Shown: one piece after another, positions 8,389 through 16,257 of the stretch
Numbering within the stretch: the stretch's first letter is position 1
Layout: each line of letters begins with the position of its first letter
Source: JAKPUX01 sp035353815
GTDB lineage: Bacteria > Zhuqueibacterota > Zhuqueibacteria > Residuimicrobiales > Residuimicrobiaceae
Direction: 5' to 3'
DNA length: 64,000 nucleotides
NCBI GenBank assembly: GCA_035353815.1
Contig: DAOQAG010000017.1
Span: 1-64,000 of the forward strand
Made by a program: the position numbers and the translations under genes
The notes under the pieces: generated by a model
Databases searched by the model: none
What the model saw: the letters and a program-made list of their open reading frames with translations, nothing else
What the model was told of the DNA's origin: nothing

Positions 8389-9543
8389 ATGCCTCAGAGG
8401 AAAACATCTTTTCCAGCCGCGCGGGCTTTCACGACCGCGCGGGCCCACCCGGCCTCTCTGGTCCACCCGGTTTCCCTGGCCCACCCGGCTGCTCTGGCCC
8501 TTCTGGCTGCTCTGGCCCTCCTGGCCGTTCTGGCCCTTGCGGCTCCCGCATCGGCAGGATGTGCCCCCGCAGAACCCGGATATGTCATAAAAGGCCGGGT
8601 CGTTGATGCCTCGACCGGCGAAGCTCTGCCGCATTGCAATGTCTTTCTCGCCAGCACCACCCTGGGCGGAGTGACCGATCTCGAGGGAAAATTCTCGCTG
8701 CGCGAGATTACCGGGGGACGCTATGAACTGGTGGCCAACCGGGTTGGCTACCATGCTTTCGTCGAGTCGCTGGAACTTCCGGCCGATGCGGCGCGGATCT
8801 GGACGATCCGACTGCAGCAGAAACCTGTCGAAGTGGGCGAGATGACCGTCCTCGCGGAAATCCCCAGGGCCTGGCAGGCCCAACTCGCCCGCTTTAAGCG
8901 CGATTTTATTGGTGAGACGCGGAATTCCAGCCATTGTAGCATCGACAATCCCGAGGTTTTGCGCTTTCAAAGCGCTCCCGGCAGCCCGGAAATGACCGCG
9001 GCAAGTGACAGCACCCTTCAGGTCACCAACCGTGCCCTGGGGTACCGGCTGCACATCGTGCTTGAATCCTTTTGCTGGGGCGGGCTGGAGGGCTACTACA
9101 AGATCTATCCCCGCTTCGAATCCCTGATGCCGGAGGATACCCGGGAACAGGAGCGCTGGCAGGAAAATCGCACCCGGACCTGGCTTGGCTCCTTCCGGCA
9201 CTTTATTTCGGTGCTGGTCACAGGAGAAGCGGAACAGGCGGGATATGAGCTCTATCTGCGGTCGCTGGATTCGCGCCGCCAGGGTCAGGACGATCGCATT
9301 TTTTCCAGCGCTGTCGTGGAGATGACTCCAGGCCTGGGCTGCAAGCTGCGGTTCAGCGGGATGCTGGAGGTGCACTACCATGGAGAGATCAGCCAGATCC
9401 ATTTGAAGCAGAACTTTGTCATGATCGAAGCCAACGGCGACGTCTATCCACCCTTGAGCGTCGTACTCTATGGGTACTGGGCGCAGCAGCGGATCGCCGA
9501 TACCTTGCCCCTGGATTTTCACTGGACGCCGAATGCAAGGTGA
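8389..9543 (+). CDS. Exported protein with carboxypeptidase-regulatory-like domain
   Basis: 384 aa. An unusually long Ala/Leu-rich signal sequence (to about residue 57) is encoded by an 18-bp tandem repeat and ends APASAGC; it could be cut by signal peptidase I, or C57 could be a poor lipobox. Then a CarboxypepD_reg-like domain (about 64-150: IKGRVVDASTGEALPHCNV, LEGKFSLREI). The remaining 230 residues match the layout of proteins that pair this domain with a DUF5686/TonB-plug-like region but I cannot name it. AGGACAG lies at a proper distance before the ATG. It follows the amidase by 45 bp and ends at a strong terminator, so it is probably in the same transcript. Confidence 0.65.
   Translation: MPQRKTSFPAARAFTTARAHPASLVHPVSLAHPAALALLAALALLAVLALAAPASAGCAPAEPGYVIKGRVVDASTGEALPHCNVFLASTTLGGVTDLEGKFSLREITGGRYELVANRVGYHAFVESLELPADAARIWTIRLQQKPVEVGEMTVLAEIPRAWQAQLARFKRDFIGETRNSSHCSIDNPEVLRFQSAPGSPEMTAASDSTLQVTNRALGYRLHIVLESFCWGGLEGYYKIYPRFESLMPEDTREQERWQENRTRTWLGSFRHFISVLVTGEAEQAGYELYLRSLDSRRQGQDDRIFSSAVVEMTPGLGCKLRFSGMLEVHYHGEISQIHLKQNFVMIEANGDVYPPLSVVLYGYWAQQRIADTLPLDFHWTPNAR
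8442..8549 (+). repeat. 18-bp tandem repeat, six units, inside the signal-peptide coding region
   Basis: Six consecutive 18-bp units of the form GGCCCWCCYGGCYNYTCT. In the gene's own frame they give Ala/Leu-rich hydrophobic sequence. In the frame shifted by two they read as twelve uninterrupted collagen-like Gly-X-Y triplets (GPP GLS GPP GFP GPP GCS and so on), but that frame has no start codon and stops soon after. Confidence 0.85.
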
Positions 9544-9569
9544 AATACGAAAAAAAGCTAATATAAGCC

Positions 9570-9596
9570 AAGGCCCCTGAAAAGGGGCCTTTTTTA
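9570..9596 (+). terminator. Intrinsic terminator
   Basis: Stem AAGGCCCCT / AGGGGCCTT with GAAA loop followed by a T-run. Ends the propeller-amidase-CarboxypepD transcript, facing the convergent pepF gene. Confidence 0.9.
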
Positions 9597-9611
9597 TTTC
9601 CGGGTGTGTGA

Positions 9612-11489
9612 TCAGGGGCGTTTGGCGAGAAGGATTTCGATTTCATCCATCGTGGCGTTCATGGCTGCCATCGCCTGGGTGAAGGGCGAGGCCGTAGTCA
9701 TGTCCACCCCGGCCCTTTTGAGCAGCTCAATCGGATAGGCGGAGCCGCCGGAGCGGATGAAGGTCAAATAGGCCGCAGTAGCTTCCTGGTCGCCCTGGAG
9801 GATCCGCTGTGCCAGGGCTGTCGAAGCGGTGAAAGCGGTCGAATACTGGTAGACGTAAAAATTGTAGTAGAAATGGGGGATAAACGCCCATTCCATGGCA
9901 TAGAGATCATCCACGTTGCAGACGCCCGCCACATCACCATAATACTTTTTGAAAATGGCCCCGTACATTTCACTCAGCTTGTCACCGGTCAGGGTCTCGT
10001 CGCGTTCCGCTGCTTCATGAATGGCCAGTTCGAACTCGGCAAACTGGGTTTGCCGGAAGAGGGTACCCTTGATGCCGTCCAGCCGGCTCATCAGCAGGGA
10101 GAGACGCACCTCGTCATCCTGAATGGTCTTGAGCACATGATCGATGAGCAGGGCTTCGTTCAGGGTGCTGGCGACCTCGGCGACAAAGATGGGATAATCG
10201 GCGAGGGGATAGGGCTGGGTCTTGTTGGAATAGTAGCTGTGCAGGGCGTGACCGAGCTCATGGGCCAGGGTACTGACGTCGTTGTATTGGCCGCTGTAGT
10301 TCATCAGGACATAGGGGTGGACATCGAAAGCCGATCCGTTGGAATAGGCGCCCGAGCGTTTGCCGGTGGTTGGATAGAGGTCGATCCAGCGCGAGGCAAA
10401 TCCTTCCTGCAATACCGAGAGATAGTCAGGGCCCAGCGGCGCCAGTCCATCCAGGATCAGCTGGCGGGCTTCCGGATAGGTATAGGCGAGTTCGACGCCC
10501 TTGACCACAGGCGCGTAGAGATCGCTGTATTCAAGCTGTGCTACGCCCAGCATGCGCTGGCGCAGCCTGAGATAGCGATGGAAGGTGGGGAGATTGTTGT
10601 TGATGTTGGCGATCAGGCTGTGGTAAACCTCAACCGGAATGGCATTATCGTCCAGAGCGCTGGCCAGGCAGCTTTCATACTTGCGTGCCCGGGCATAAAA
10701 GATGTCGCGCTTGACATTGGCGTACAATTGGGTTCCGAAGGTGCGGCGGAAACGGTCGAGGGTGGAGAAGAAAGCCTGAAAAACCCTGGTGCGGTCTTCG
10801 CGGTTGGGGAGAGCGCGATAGCGGTTATACCCCGCCTGATCGATCAGCACCGTGGTGCCGTCGCTGAGCTGGACCTCCGGGTAAGGCAATTCAGCATTGG
10901 TAAAGATGGCATAGGAGGAATAGGCCGCATCAGCCATCAGTCCGGCTTCGGCGATCAGCTTTTCCTCGTTTTCCGAAAGCTTGTGTGCCTTGCGCCGTAA
11001 GATGTCATGCAGATAGAGCGAATAGACTTGCAGTCCTTTTTCTCTGGCGATGAACTGCTCGATCCTGGTCGGCGAGAGGGCCGCGATCTCCGGCTCAATA
11101 AAGGCGGCGAGACTGGCGAGCTCGACGCCGAGCTGCTCCGTCTCCTGCTTCATGGCGAGGGTCTGGCCATCGCGGGTGTCCTGGTCGGAGATCAGATGGG
11201 CGTAGGTGGAGAGACGCGAAAATTCGCGAGTGATGCGGCTGCGTTCTTCGAGGCAGGCGTAGAGATCCGCGGCGGAACCTCCCAGCTTGCCGCGAAAGGC
11301 CAACAAGTTCGTAAAAGATTCGCGCAAGCTGATTTTGGCGGCGTTCCAGCTGGCGTCGTCCGGATAGAGGTCGGCCAGGTTCCAGGTCTCTTCCTGCGAG
11401 ACTTCACTCCGGGGCCGTGTCTGGCTTTGCACCTGCGTCAGACCTGCACAAAAGAGGAGGATCATAGACAACACCTCAATTCGATTCAT
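9612..11489 (-). CDS. pepF: Exported oligoendopeptidase F (M3 family)
   Basis: 625 aa, near the usual 600 for PepF, plus a signal peptide (MNRIEVLSMILLFCAGLTQVQS), which makes it a periplasmic rather than cytoplasmic form. The zinc site HELGHALHS lies near residue 410, with the downstream E of the FVAEVAS segment as the third ligand. The N-terminal lobe (WNLADLYPDDASWNAA) is typical. It degrades short peptides of roughly 7-17 residues. It stands alone, convergent with the gene before and divergent from the NagB fusion. Peptide use fits the glutamate dehydrogenase at 51 kb and an amino-acid-fermenting life. Confidence 0.9.
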   Translation of the reverse strand: MNRIEVLSMILLFCAGLTQVQSQTRPRSEVSQEETWNLADLYPDDASWNAAKISLRESFTNLLAFRGKLGGSAADLYACLEERSRITREFSRLSTYAHLISDQDTRDGQTLAMKQETEQLGVELASLAAFIEPEIAALSPTRIEQFIAREKGLQVYSLYLHDILRRKAHKLSENEEKLIAEAGLMADAAYSSYAIFTNAELPYPEVQLSDGTTVLIDQAGYNRYRALPNREDRTRVFQAFFSTLDRFRRTFGTQLYANVKRDIFYARARKYESCLASALDDNAIPVEVYHSLIANINNNLPTFHRYLRLRQRMLGVAQLEYSDLYAPVVKGVELAYTYPEARQLILDGLAPLGPDYLSVLQEGFASRWIDLYPTTGKRSGAYSNGSAFDVHPYVLMNYSGQYNDVSTLAHELGHALHSYYSNKTQPYPLADYPIFVAEVASTLNEALLIDHVLKTIQDDEVRLSLLMSRLDGIKGTLFRQTQFAEFELAIHEAAERDETLTGDKLSEMYGAIFKKYYGDVAGVCNVDDLYAMEWAFIPHFYYNFYVYQYSTAFTASTALAQRILQGDQEATAAYLTFIRSGGSAYPIELLKRAGVDMTTASPFTQAMAAMNATMDEIEILLAKRP

Positions 11490-11621
11490 AGGCTCTGCTC
11501 CTTATTGAGATAGGGAGAGCAATATACATAATTCCCGGCACCGGCACAAGTTTCTTTTCTCCGGCCGGAGCAGGTGCGCAAACCATATCATGTGATGCCC
11601 CAGCGCTGGCAAGAAAATCTT

Positions 11622-11650
11622 TTGAATTTGCCAGAATATTGATATATTGA
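11622..11650 (+). promoter_or_regulatory. Candidate promoter for the NagB/PIG-L gene
   Basis: TTGAAT, 17-bp spacer, TATTGA in the AT-rich divergent space of 211 bp between pepF and the next gene. The spacer also contains TTGCCA. The gene itself has only a weak GGAT in place of a Shine-Dalgarno site. Confidence 0.35.
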
Positions 11651-11700
11651 ACCAGCAAGATCCACCCCTTATTGTTCACGTCAAATAATGGATATAAACC

Positions 11701-14061
11701 ATGACGAAAAAAGAATCCCGTATGCCGGCCTCTCGAGTGGAAGCCCTCGCCATCGAACGGAGCGGTCGCAAATTCATCTATGAACCTCAGGAAAAGATCG
11801 CTGTGATCGAGGTGGATAATTTTCCCATGCTCGGCAAATTGACCGCGCTCCGCTTCCTGGAATGGGTACAGAATAATCCGGAGGGCATCATCTCCCTGCC
11901 GACCGGAAAAACCCCTGAACATTTCATTAAATGGGTCAATACCTATCTGCACAACTGGGATACCCCGGAAGTCAGCAAAGACCTCGAGGCGAACGGCATC
12001 AACACGGCCATCAAACCGCAGATGTCCGGCCTGCGCTTCGTCCAGATCGATGAGTTTTATCCCATCAGTCCCACCCAGGTCAACAGCTTTCATCATTATA
12101 TCAATACGTTCTATATCCGCGGCTTTGGTCTGGATCCCGGCAAGGCCCTGCTCATCAACGCCTGGAGCCTCGGCGTGCCCGAGGGCAAATCCCTGACGGA
12201 GATCTTTCCGGATGAGATCGTTGACCTCTCGTTGCGGACCCGGCAGCCTAAAACCCGCCTTGAAAAGATGCAGCAAAAGGTCATTGCCCGCGTCGACCAG
12301 TATTGCACGGAGTACGAGGCGCAAATCCGCGCCCTGGGCGGCATCGGCTTTTTCCTCGGCGGCATCGGCCCGGACGGGCATATCGGTTTCAATGTGCGTG
12401 GATCGGACCATTTTTCCACCACCCGGCTCACCGCAACCAATTATGAAACCCAGGCAGCCGCAGCCACCGACCTGGGCGGCATCGAGGTCGCCCGCAACCG
12501 CCTGGTCATCACCATCGGCCTGGCCACCATCACCTATAATCCGGCGGCTGTCGCCATTATCATCGCCGCCGGCGAAGCCAAGGCCCGCGTCCTCAAGGAG
12601 GCCATCGAGCAAAAGTCCGACAACCAGTACCCCGCCTCCGTCTTGCACAAACTGGAGAACGCGCGATTCTATCTCACCCAGGGCGCCGCTATCCTGCTCA
12701 CCGAACGCCGCTATGAAGATGTCACTCGCATGAATCCCATCCCGGACCACGAAATCGAGCATATCGTAGTCGACCTGGCCAAGGAACGCAAAAAACACCT
12801 CTGGGAGCTCACCGCCGAGGACTATGCCTCCATCCGTTCCTCCGCCTGGATACTCAAGCAAAACGGCAGCACGCCAGCCGAACTGGGCGCCCACATCGCC
12901 GATCGACTGAAAGCCAAAATCCAGGAGGGCCTGGCCCCCCTGGAGGGCCACACCTTTCTCCATACCTCGCCCCACCACGACGATATCATCCTCGGTTATT
13001 GGCCCTATATCATCCACCTCGTCAGGAGCGCCGAAAACAAGCATCACTTCACCTACCTGACCAGCGGCTTCAACGCGGTGACCAATGCCTACGCCCGCGA
13101 AATGCTGGAAAATCTGCAGCGATTTATTGATACGCCCGAGTTTCTCCACCTGCTCGACCAGGGCTACTTCGACCCCGGCAACGAAATGAGCCGCAACCGC
13201 GACATGTATCAGTACCTCGACGGCGTCGCTGCACACAGCGACTATATGCGCGCCGAGGGTGAAGCGCGTCGCCTGCTGCGTAATTTGATCTATATCTTCG
13301 AGGAGAGCAGCCCCAGCCAGCTTAAAAACCGCGTCGCTGAACTCATCCTCTATTTCAAAACCCAATATCCCGGCAAAAAGGACCTGCCTTATATCCAGCA
13401 GCTCAAGGGCATGATCCGGGAGTGGGAATCGGATCTGAAATGGGGCCATCTCGGATTCAACTCCACCCATGTTCACCATCTGCGCCTTGGTTTCTACAAG
13501 GGCGAAATCTTTACCGAGGATCCGCGCGTCGACCGCGATGTCCTGCCTGTTCTCAACCTCCTCAAGCAGGTCAAGCCCAGCGTGGTGACCCTCGCTTTTG
13601 ATCCCGAGGGCAGCGGCCCGGACACACACTACAAGGTGCTGCAGACTCTCACCCAGGCATTGAAAATCTATGAAAGCGAGAGCGGCAAACACGATATCCA
13701 GATTTGGGGATACCGCAACGTCTGGTTCCGCTTTCATCCCTCGGAGGCGACCACCATGGTGCCGGTTTCGCTCAATTCGCTCTCCGTGCTGGAATCGGTT
13801 TTCAACGACTGCTTTGGCTCGCAACGCACGGCCTCATTCCCCAGCTATGAACTCGATGGGCCCTTCTCCCAGCTCTCCCGCAAGGTGCTGGTGGAACAGT
13901 ACCAGTGGATGAAGCTCTGCCTCGGCCGCAGCTACTTCAATGAGAGCGAGCACCCGCGGCTGCGCGGTGCACACGGCATGGTCTATCTTAAAAAAATGTC
14001 CCTCGAGGAATTCTACGCGCAATCCATCGAAATGCGCAAGCGCATGGAGAGTGCGGATTGA
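11701..14061 (+). CDS. Glucosamine-6-phosphate deaminase-like / PIG-L deacetylase-like fusion
   Basis: 786 aa, two domains. Residues about 25-380 match the NagB/6-phosphogluconolactonase fold, with SLPTGKTP, FVQIDEFYP (catalytic Asp) and GGIGPDGHIGFN (Asp and His of the active site). Residues about 410-770 match the LmbE/PIG-L de-N-acetylase fold, with the metal motif SPHHDD (H425, H426, D427, D428) and a later PDTHYKV in place of HPDH. Together they could deacetylate and then deaminate an N-acetylhexosamine phosphate. The Glu that follows DGHIAFN in classical NagB is Val here. Similar fused proteins are known from Bacteroidetes, from memory. It is a monocistronic gene with no sugar genes beside it; substrate unproven. 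Confidence 0.75.
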   Translation: MTKKESRMPASRVEALAIERSGRKFIYEPQEKIAVIEVDNFPMLGKLTALRFLEWVQNNPEGIISLPTGKTPEHFIKWVNTYLHNWDTPEVSKDLEANGINTAIKPQMSGLRFVQIDEFYPISPTQVNSFHHYINTFYIRGFGLDPGKALLINAWSLGVPEGKSLTEIFPDEIVDLSLRTRQPKTRLEKMQQKVIARVDQYCTEYEAQIRALGGIGFFLGGIGPDGHIGFNVRGSDHFSTTRLTATNYETQAAAATDLGGIEVARNRLVITIGLATITYNPAAVAIIIAAGEAKARVLKEAIEQKSDNQYPASVLHKLENARFYLTQGAAILLTERRYEDVTRMNPIPDHEIEHIVVDLAKERKKHLWELTAEDYASIRSSAWILKQNGSTPAELGAHIADRLKAKIQEGLAPLEGHTFLHTSPHHDDIILGYWPYIIHLVRSAENKHHFTYLTSGFNAVTNAYAREMLENLQRFIDTPEFLHLLDQGYFDPGNEMSRNRDMYQYLDGVAAHSDYMRAEGEARRLLRNLIYIFEESSPSQLKNRVAELILYFKTQYPGKKDLPYIQQLKGMIREWESDLKWGHLGFNSTHVHHLRLGFYKGEIFTEDPRVDRDVLPVLNLLKQVKPSVVTLAFDPEGSGPDTHYKVLQTLTQALKIYESESGKHDIQIWGYRNVWFRFHPSEATTMVPVSLNSLSVLESVFNDCFGSQRTASFPSYELDGPFSQLSRKVLVEQYQWMKLCLGRSYFNESEHPRLRGAHGMVYLKKMSLEEFYAQSIEMRKRMESAD

Positions 14062-14203
14062 AGTCAGATGGGGACCGGTTAGCGCCGGTCTATTGGCTGG
14101 ACCGGTCGTCCACGATGAAAAGCACGGATTAGAGCCAGGCGGAGATCGGCAAGCGCCGGACTATTGGCGGGACCGGTCGTTCACGATGTAAAGTAAGGAT
14201 TGA
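14055..14203. repeat. 71-bp imperfect tandem duplication after a stop codon
   Basis: Two full copies plus a short third start (each beginning GGATTGA or GGATTAGA) with period 71, starting across the stop codon of the NagB fusion and filling the 157-bp space to the convergent archaemetzincin gene. Conserved blocks include AGCGCCGG, ATTGGC, GACCGGTCGT and CACGATG. Confidence 0.8.
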
Positions 14204-14218
14204 GGCTATGCGGGGATG

Positions 14219-14779
14219 CTATCCTGCTGGTGCGGCGGTGCGGCGTTTGGCTTGCGCCGCCTGCAGCAGGGCGGAACAATCCGGACAAAAGGTGTGCGAT
14301 TTGAGGTCGATCTCTTCCACGTAGGTCGAGGCATGTAGCACGCATTCGGGCTGAGGACAGTGCCGCAGCCCGAAGGTATGACCCAGCTCGTGGATGCTCT
14401 CCTTGATCAGCCGTTCGACCACCCGGGCCGGAACGGGAGGGAGGCCGTAAAATTCCGGGCGCAGCCGGAAGAGGGAAACCACCGCCGCGGGGCCATCCAG
14501 CTGCGCCTCACCAAAAACGTAAGTGAGGATCGGAATATAGAGATCGAAAGGGACAATGGCGATGATCTTGTCCTGCGGGCGATTGAGTTTGCTGTGCAGC
14601 CCGAGAAGAATTTGCGAGGAATGATACTGGCCGCGAATCTGGTCATAGGCAAAGCGGGGATCGAACTCCAGCGCTTCAATGGCCGCCGGCCACTGCACTT
14701 GCTGCTCGATGGCCTCCAGCAGCTGGGCTCGCGTTTCCGCTTTGATCTCCAGAAGCGGCAGAATATGAATTTGCCCCAT
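14219..14779 (-). CDS. amzA: Archaemetzincin (M54) zinc metalloprotease
   Basis: 186 aa, the usual size. The diagnostic extended zinc motif HELGHTFGLRHC lies near residue 128, followed by the second structural zinc site of four Cys (C..PQPEC and CPDC). A Met in the ECVLHASTYVEE segment (the Met-turn position) is not seen; archaemetzincins normally have CVM here, so L at that place is a small oddity. Putative aminopeptidase-like protease of unknown physiological substrate. It begins 5 bp after the NtrC-type regulator stops, so it is the third gene of the kinase-regulator operon, an unusual place for this family. Confidence 0.9.
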   Translation of the reverse strand: MGQIHILPLLEIKAETRAQLLEAIEQQVQWPAAIEALEFDPRFAYDQIRGQYHSSQILLGLHSKLNRPQDKIIAIVPFDLYIPILTYVFGEAQLDGPAAVVSLFRLRPEFYGLPPVPARVVERLIKESIHELGHTFGLRHCPQPECVLHASTYVEEIDLKSHTFCPDCSALLQAAQAKRRTAAPAG

Positions 14780-14784
14780 GCCGC

Positions 14785-16128
14785 TTACTCTTTGAGTTGA
14801 TATTTCTTGATCTTGTTGTAGAGTGTCACCCGGTCGATCCCCAATATCCTGGCACTCCTGCTGATGTTCCAGTTCGCCTTCCGCAAGATCAGCGCGATAT
14901 GATGCTTCTCCATCTCCGCCAGCGAATCCGAGCTCTCCAGCCGCTCCGGCACCTCTTCAGCCAGCTGAAACGGCAAATCATGCGGCTGAATGGCCGGCGG
15001 CTTGCCCACGACCATCGCCCGCTCGATGGCATTCTCCAGTTCCCGCACATTGCCCGGCCACTGATGACGAATGAGCAGATCCATGGCCTGCGGCGAAATA
15101 TCCTTGATGCTCTTGTTCATGCTTTGGTTGTATTTGTTAATGAAATGGTAGGCCAGCAGGGGGATGTCCGATTTGCGCTCGCGCAGCGGCGGCAGACCGA
15201 TCGTAAAGACATTGATGCGATAGTAGAGATCTTCACGGAAGGAGCCGTCGGCCACCGCCATCTCGAGATTCTTGTTGGTGGCGCAGATGAGCCGGATATC
15301 GACATGGATGGTCTGATTGCCGCCGACGCGGGTGAACTGCCGTGATTCCAGCACGCGCAACAGCTCCATCTGCATTTTTTGGCTGATATTGCCGATCTCA
15401 TCCAGGAAAAGCGTCCCCTTGTCAGCCATCTCGAATTTGCCCTTGCGGCGCATTTGCGCACCGGTAAAGGCGCCTTTTTCATGACCGAAAAGTTCACTCT
15501 CCAGCAAACTCTCCGCCAAGGCCCCGCAATTCACCGCGATGATCGGGTGGTAGCGGCGTTCGGAATGGGTGTGGATCGCGCGTGCGATCAACTCCTTGCC
15601 GGTGCCACTTTCGCCACGGATCACAACCGTCGAATCGGATTGCGCCACGGTCTGCACCAGCTCCATCACCCGGCGAATCTGCGGGCTTTCGCCGATAATC
15701 TCATCGCTGAGGGCCACCTGCTGCAGGCTCTGTTTGAGCTCGATGTTCTCATGGCGCAGGTTGAGCTGTTCCGCGGCATTACGGATCATGTGGCTGAGAT
15801 CGTCCGGATTGAAGGGTTTGACGATATAATCGTACGCCCCTTCCTTGAGGCTCGAGACCGCGGTATCGACCGAGGCGTAGGCGGTCATGATAATAATGAT
15901 GATCTCCTTGTTGACCTCGCGCATCCGGCGTTGCAGCTCCATGCCATCCATGCCAGGCATACGGATATCCAGCAGCATGATATCCCAGTGCGATCGCTCC
16001 AGCGCTGCCAGGGCCTCATAGGCGTCCTTGGCAATCCCGACCTCATAGCCATCCTCCCGAAACCAGTTGAACAGGGAATGGCGGACAGATTCTTCGTCGT
16101 CAACGATGAGAATGGATATGGCACTCAT
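14785..16128 (-). CDS. NtrC-family sigma-54-dependent response regulator
   Basis: 447 aa from the ATG at 16128 (GAGGTAAGT upstream); the frame runs on to 16215 but without receiver homology. The receiver domain (1-120) has DDEE, the phospho-acceptor Asp in MLLDIRMPG, and the Lys of VKPF. The central AAA+ domain has Walker A GESGTGKE, the sigma-54 contact loop GAFTGA, and Walker B GTLFLDEIG. The C-terminus is a Fis-type helix-turn-helix (ISRSARILGIDRVTLYNKIKKY). It activates sigma-54 RNA polymerase. It lies 129 bp behind the haem sensor kinase on the same strand, and a sigma-54 promoter stands at 23169-23184 before the redox operon, which I infer is its target. Confidence 0.92.
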   Translation of the reverse strand: MSAISILIVDDEESVRHSLFNWFREDGYEVGIAKDAYEALAALERSHWDIMLLDIRMPGMDGMELQRRMREVNKEIIIIIMTAYASVDTAVSSLKEGAYDYIVKPFNPDDLSHMIRNAAEQLNLRHENIELKQSLQQVALSDEIIGESPQIRRVMELVQTVAQSDSTVVIRGESGTGKELIARAIHTHSERRYHPIIAVNCGALAESLLESELFGHEKGAFTGAQMRRKGKFEMADKGTLFLDEIGNISQKMQMELLRVLESRQFTRVGGNQTIHVDIRLICATNKNLEMAVADGSFREDLYYRINVFTIGLPPLRERKSDIPLLAYHFINKYNQSMNKSIKDISPQAMDLLIRHQWPGNVRELENAIERAMVVGKPPAIQPHDLPFQLAEEVPERLESSDSLAEMEKHHIALILRKANWNISRSARILGIDRVTLYNKIKKYQLKE

Positions 16129-16257
16129 ACTTACCTCATTATGAAAATGGTCATCGCCAGGCCGGACAGGCCGCCTGGCCGGCCCGAAACTCTTCTCGAA
16201 TTCTGATTGGTGCATCTCGCCGGAGCACCTGGATCTCTCCGGACTCTTCTTGCTCCC

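Noticed and set aside
8379..8600. Collagen-like Gly-X-Y gene in frame +2
   Set aside because: There is no start codon between the upstream stop at 8376 and the repeat, and the frame stops shortly after it. It is treated as a property of the repeat, not a gene.
11476..13824. 782-aa antisense open frame opposite the NagB fusion
   Set aside because: Codon-mirror shadow of a GC-rich gene; no domain, no ribosome site. The same holds for antisense frames opposite hydA, hydB, ftsH, gdhA and others.
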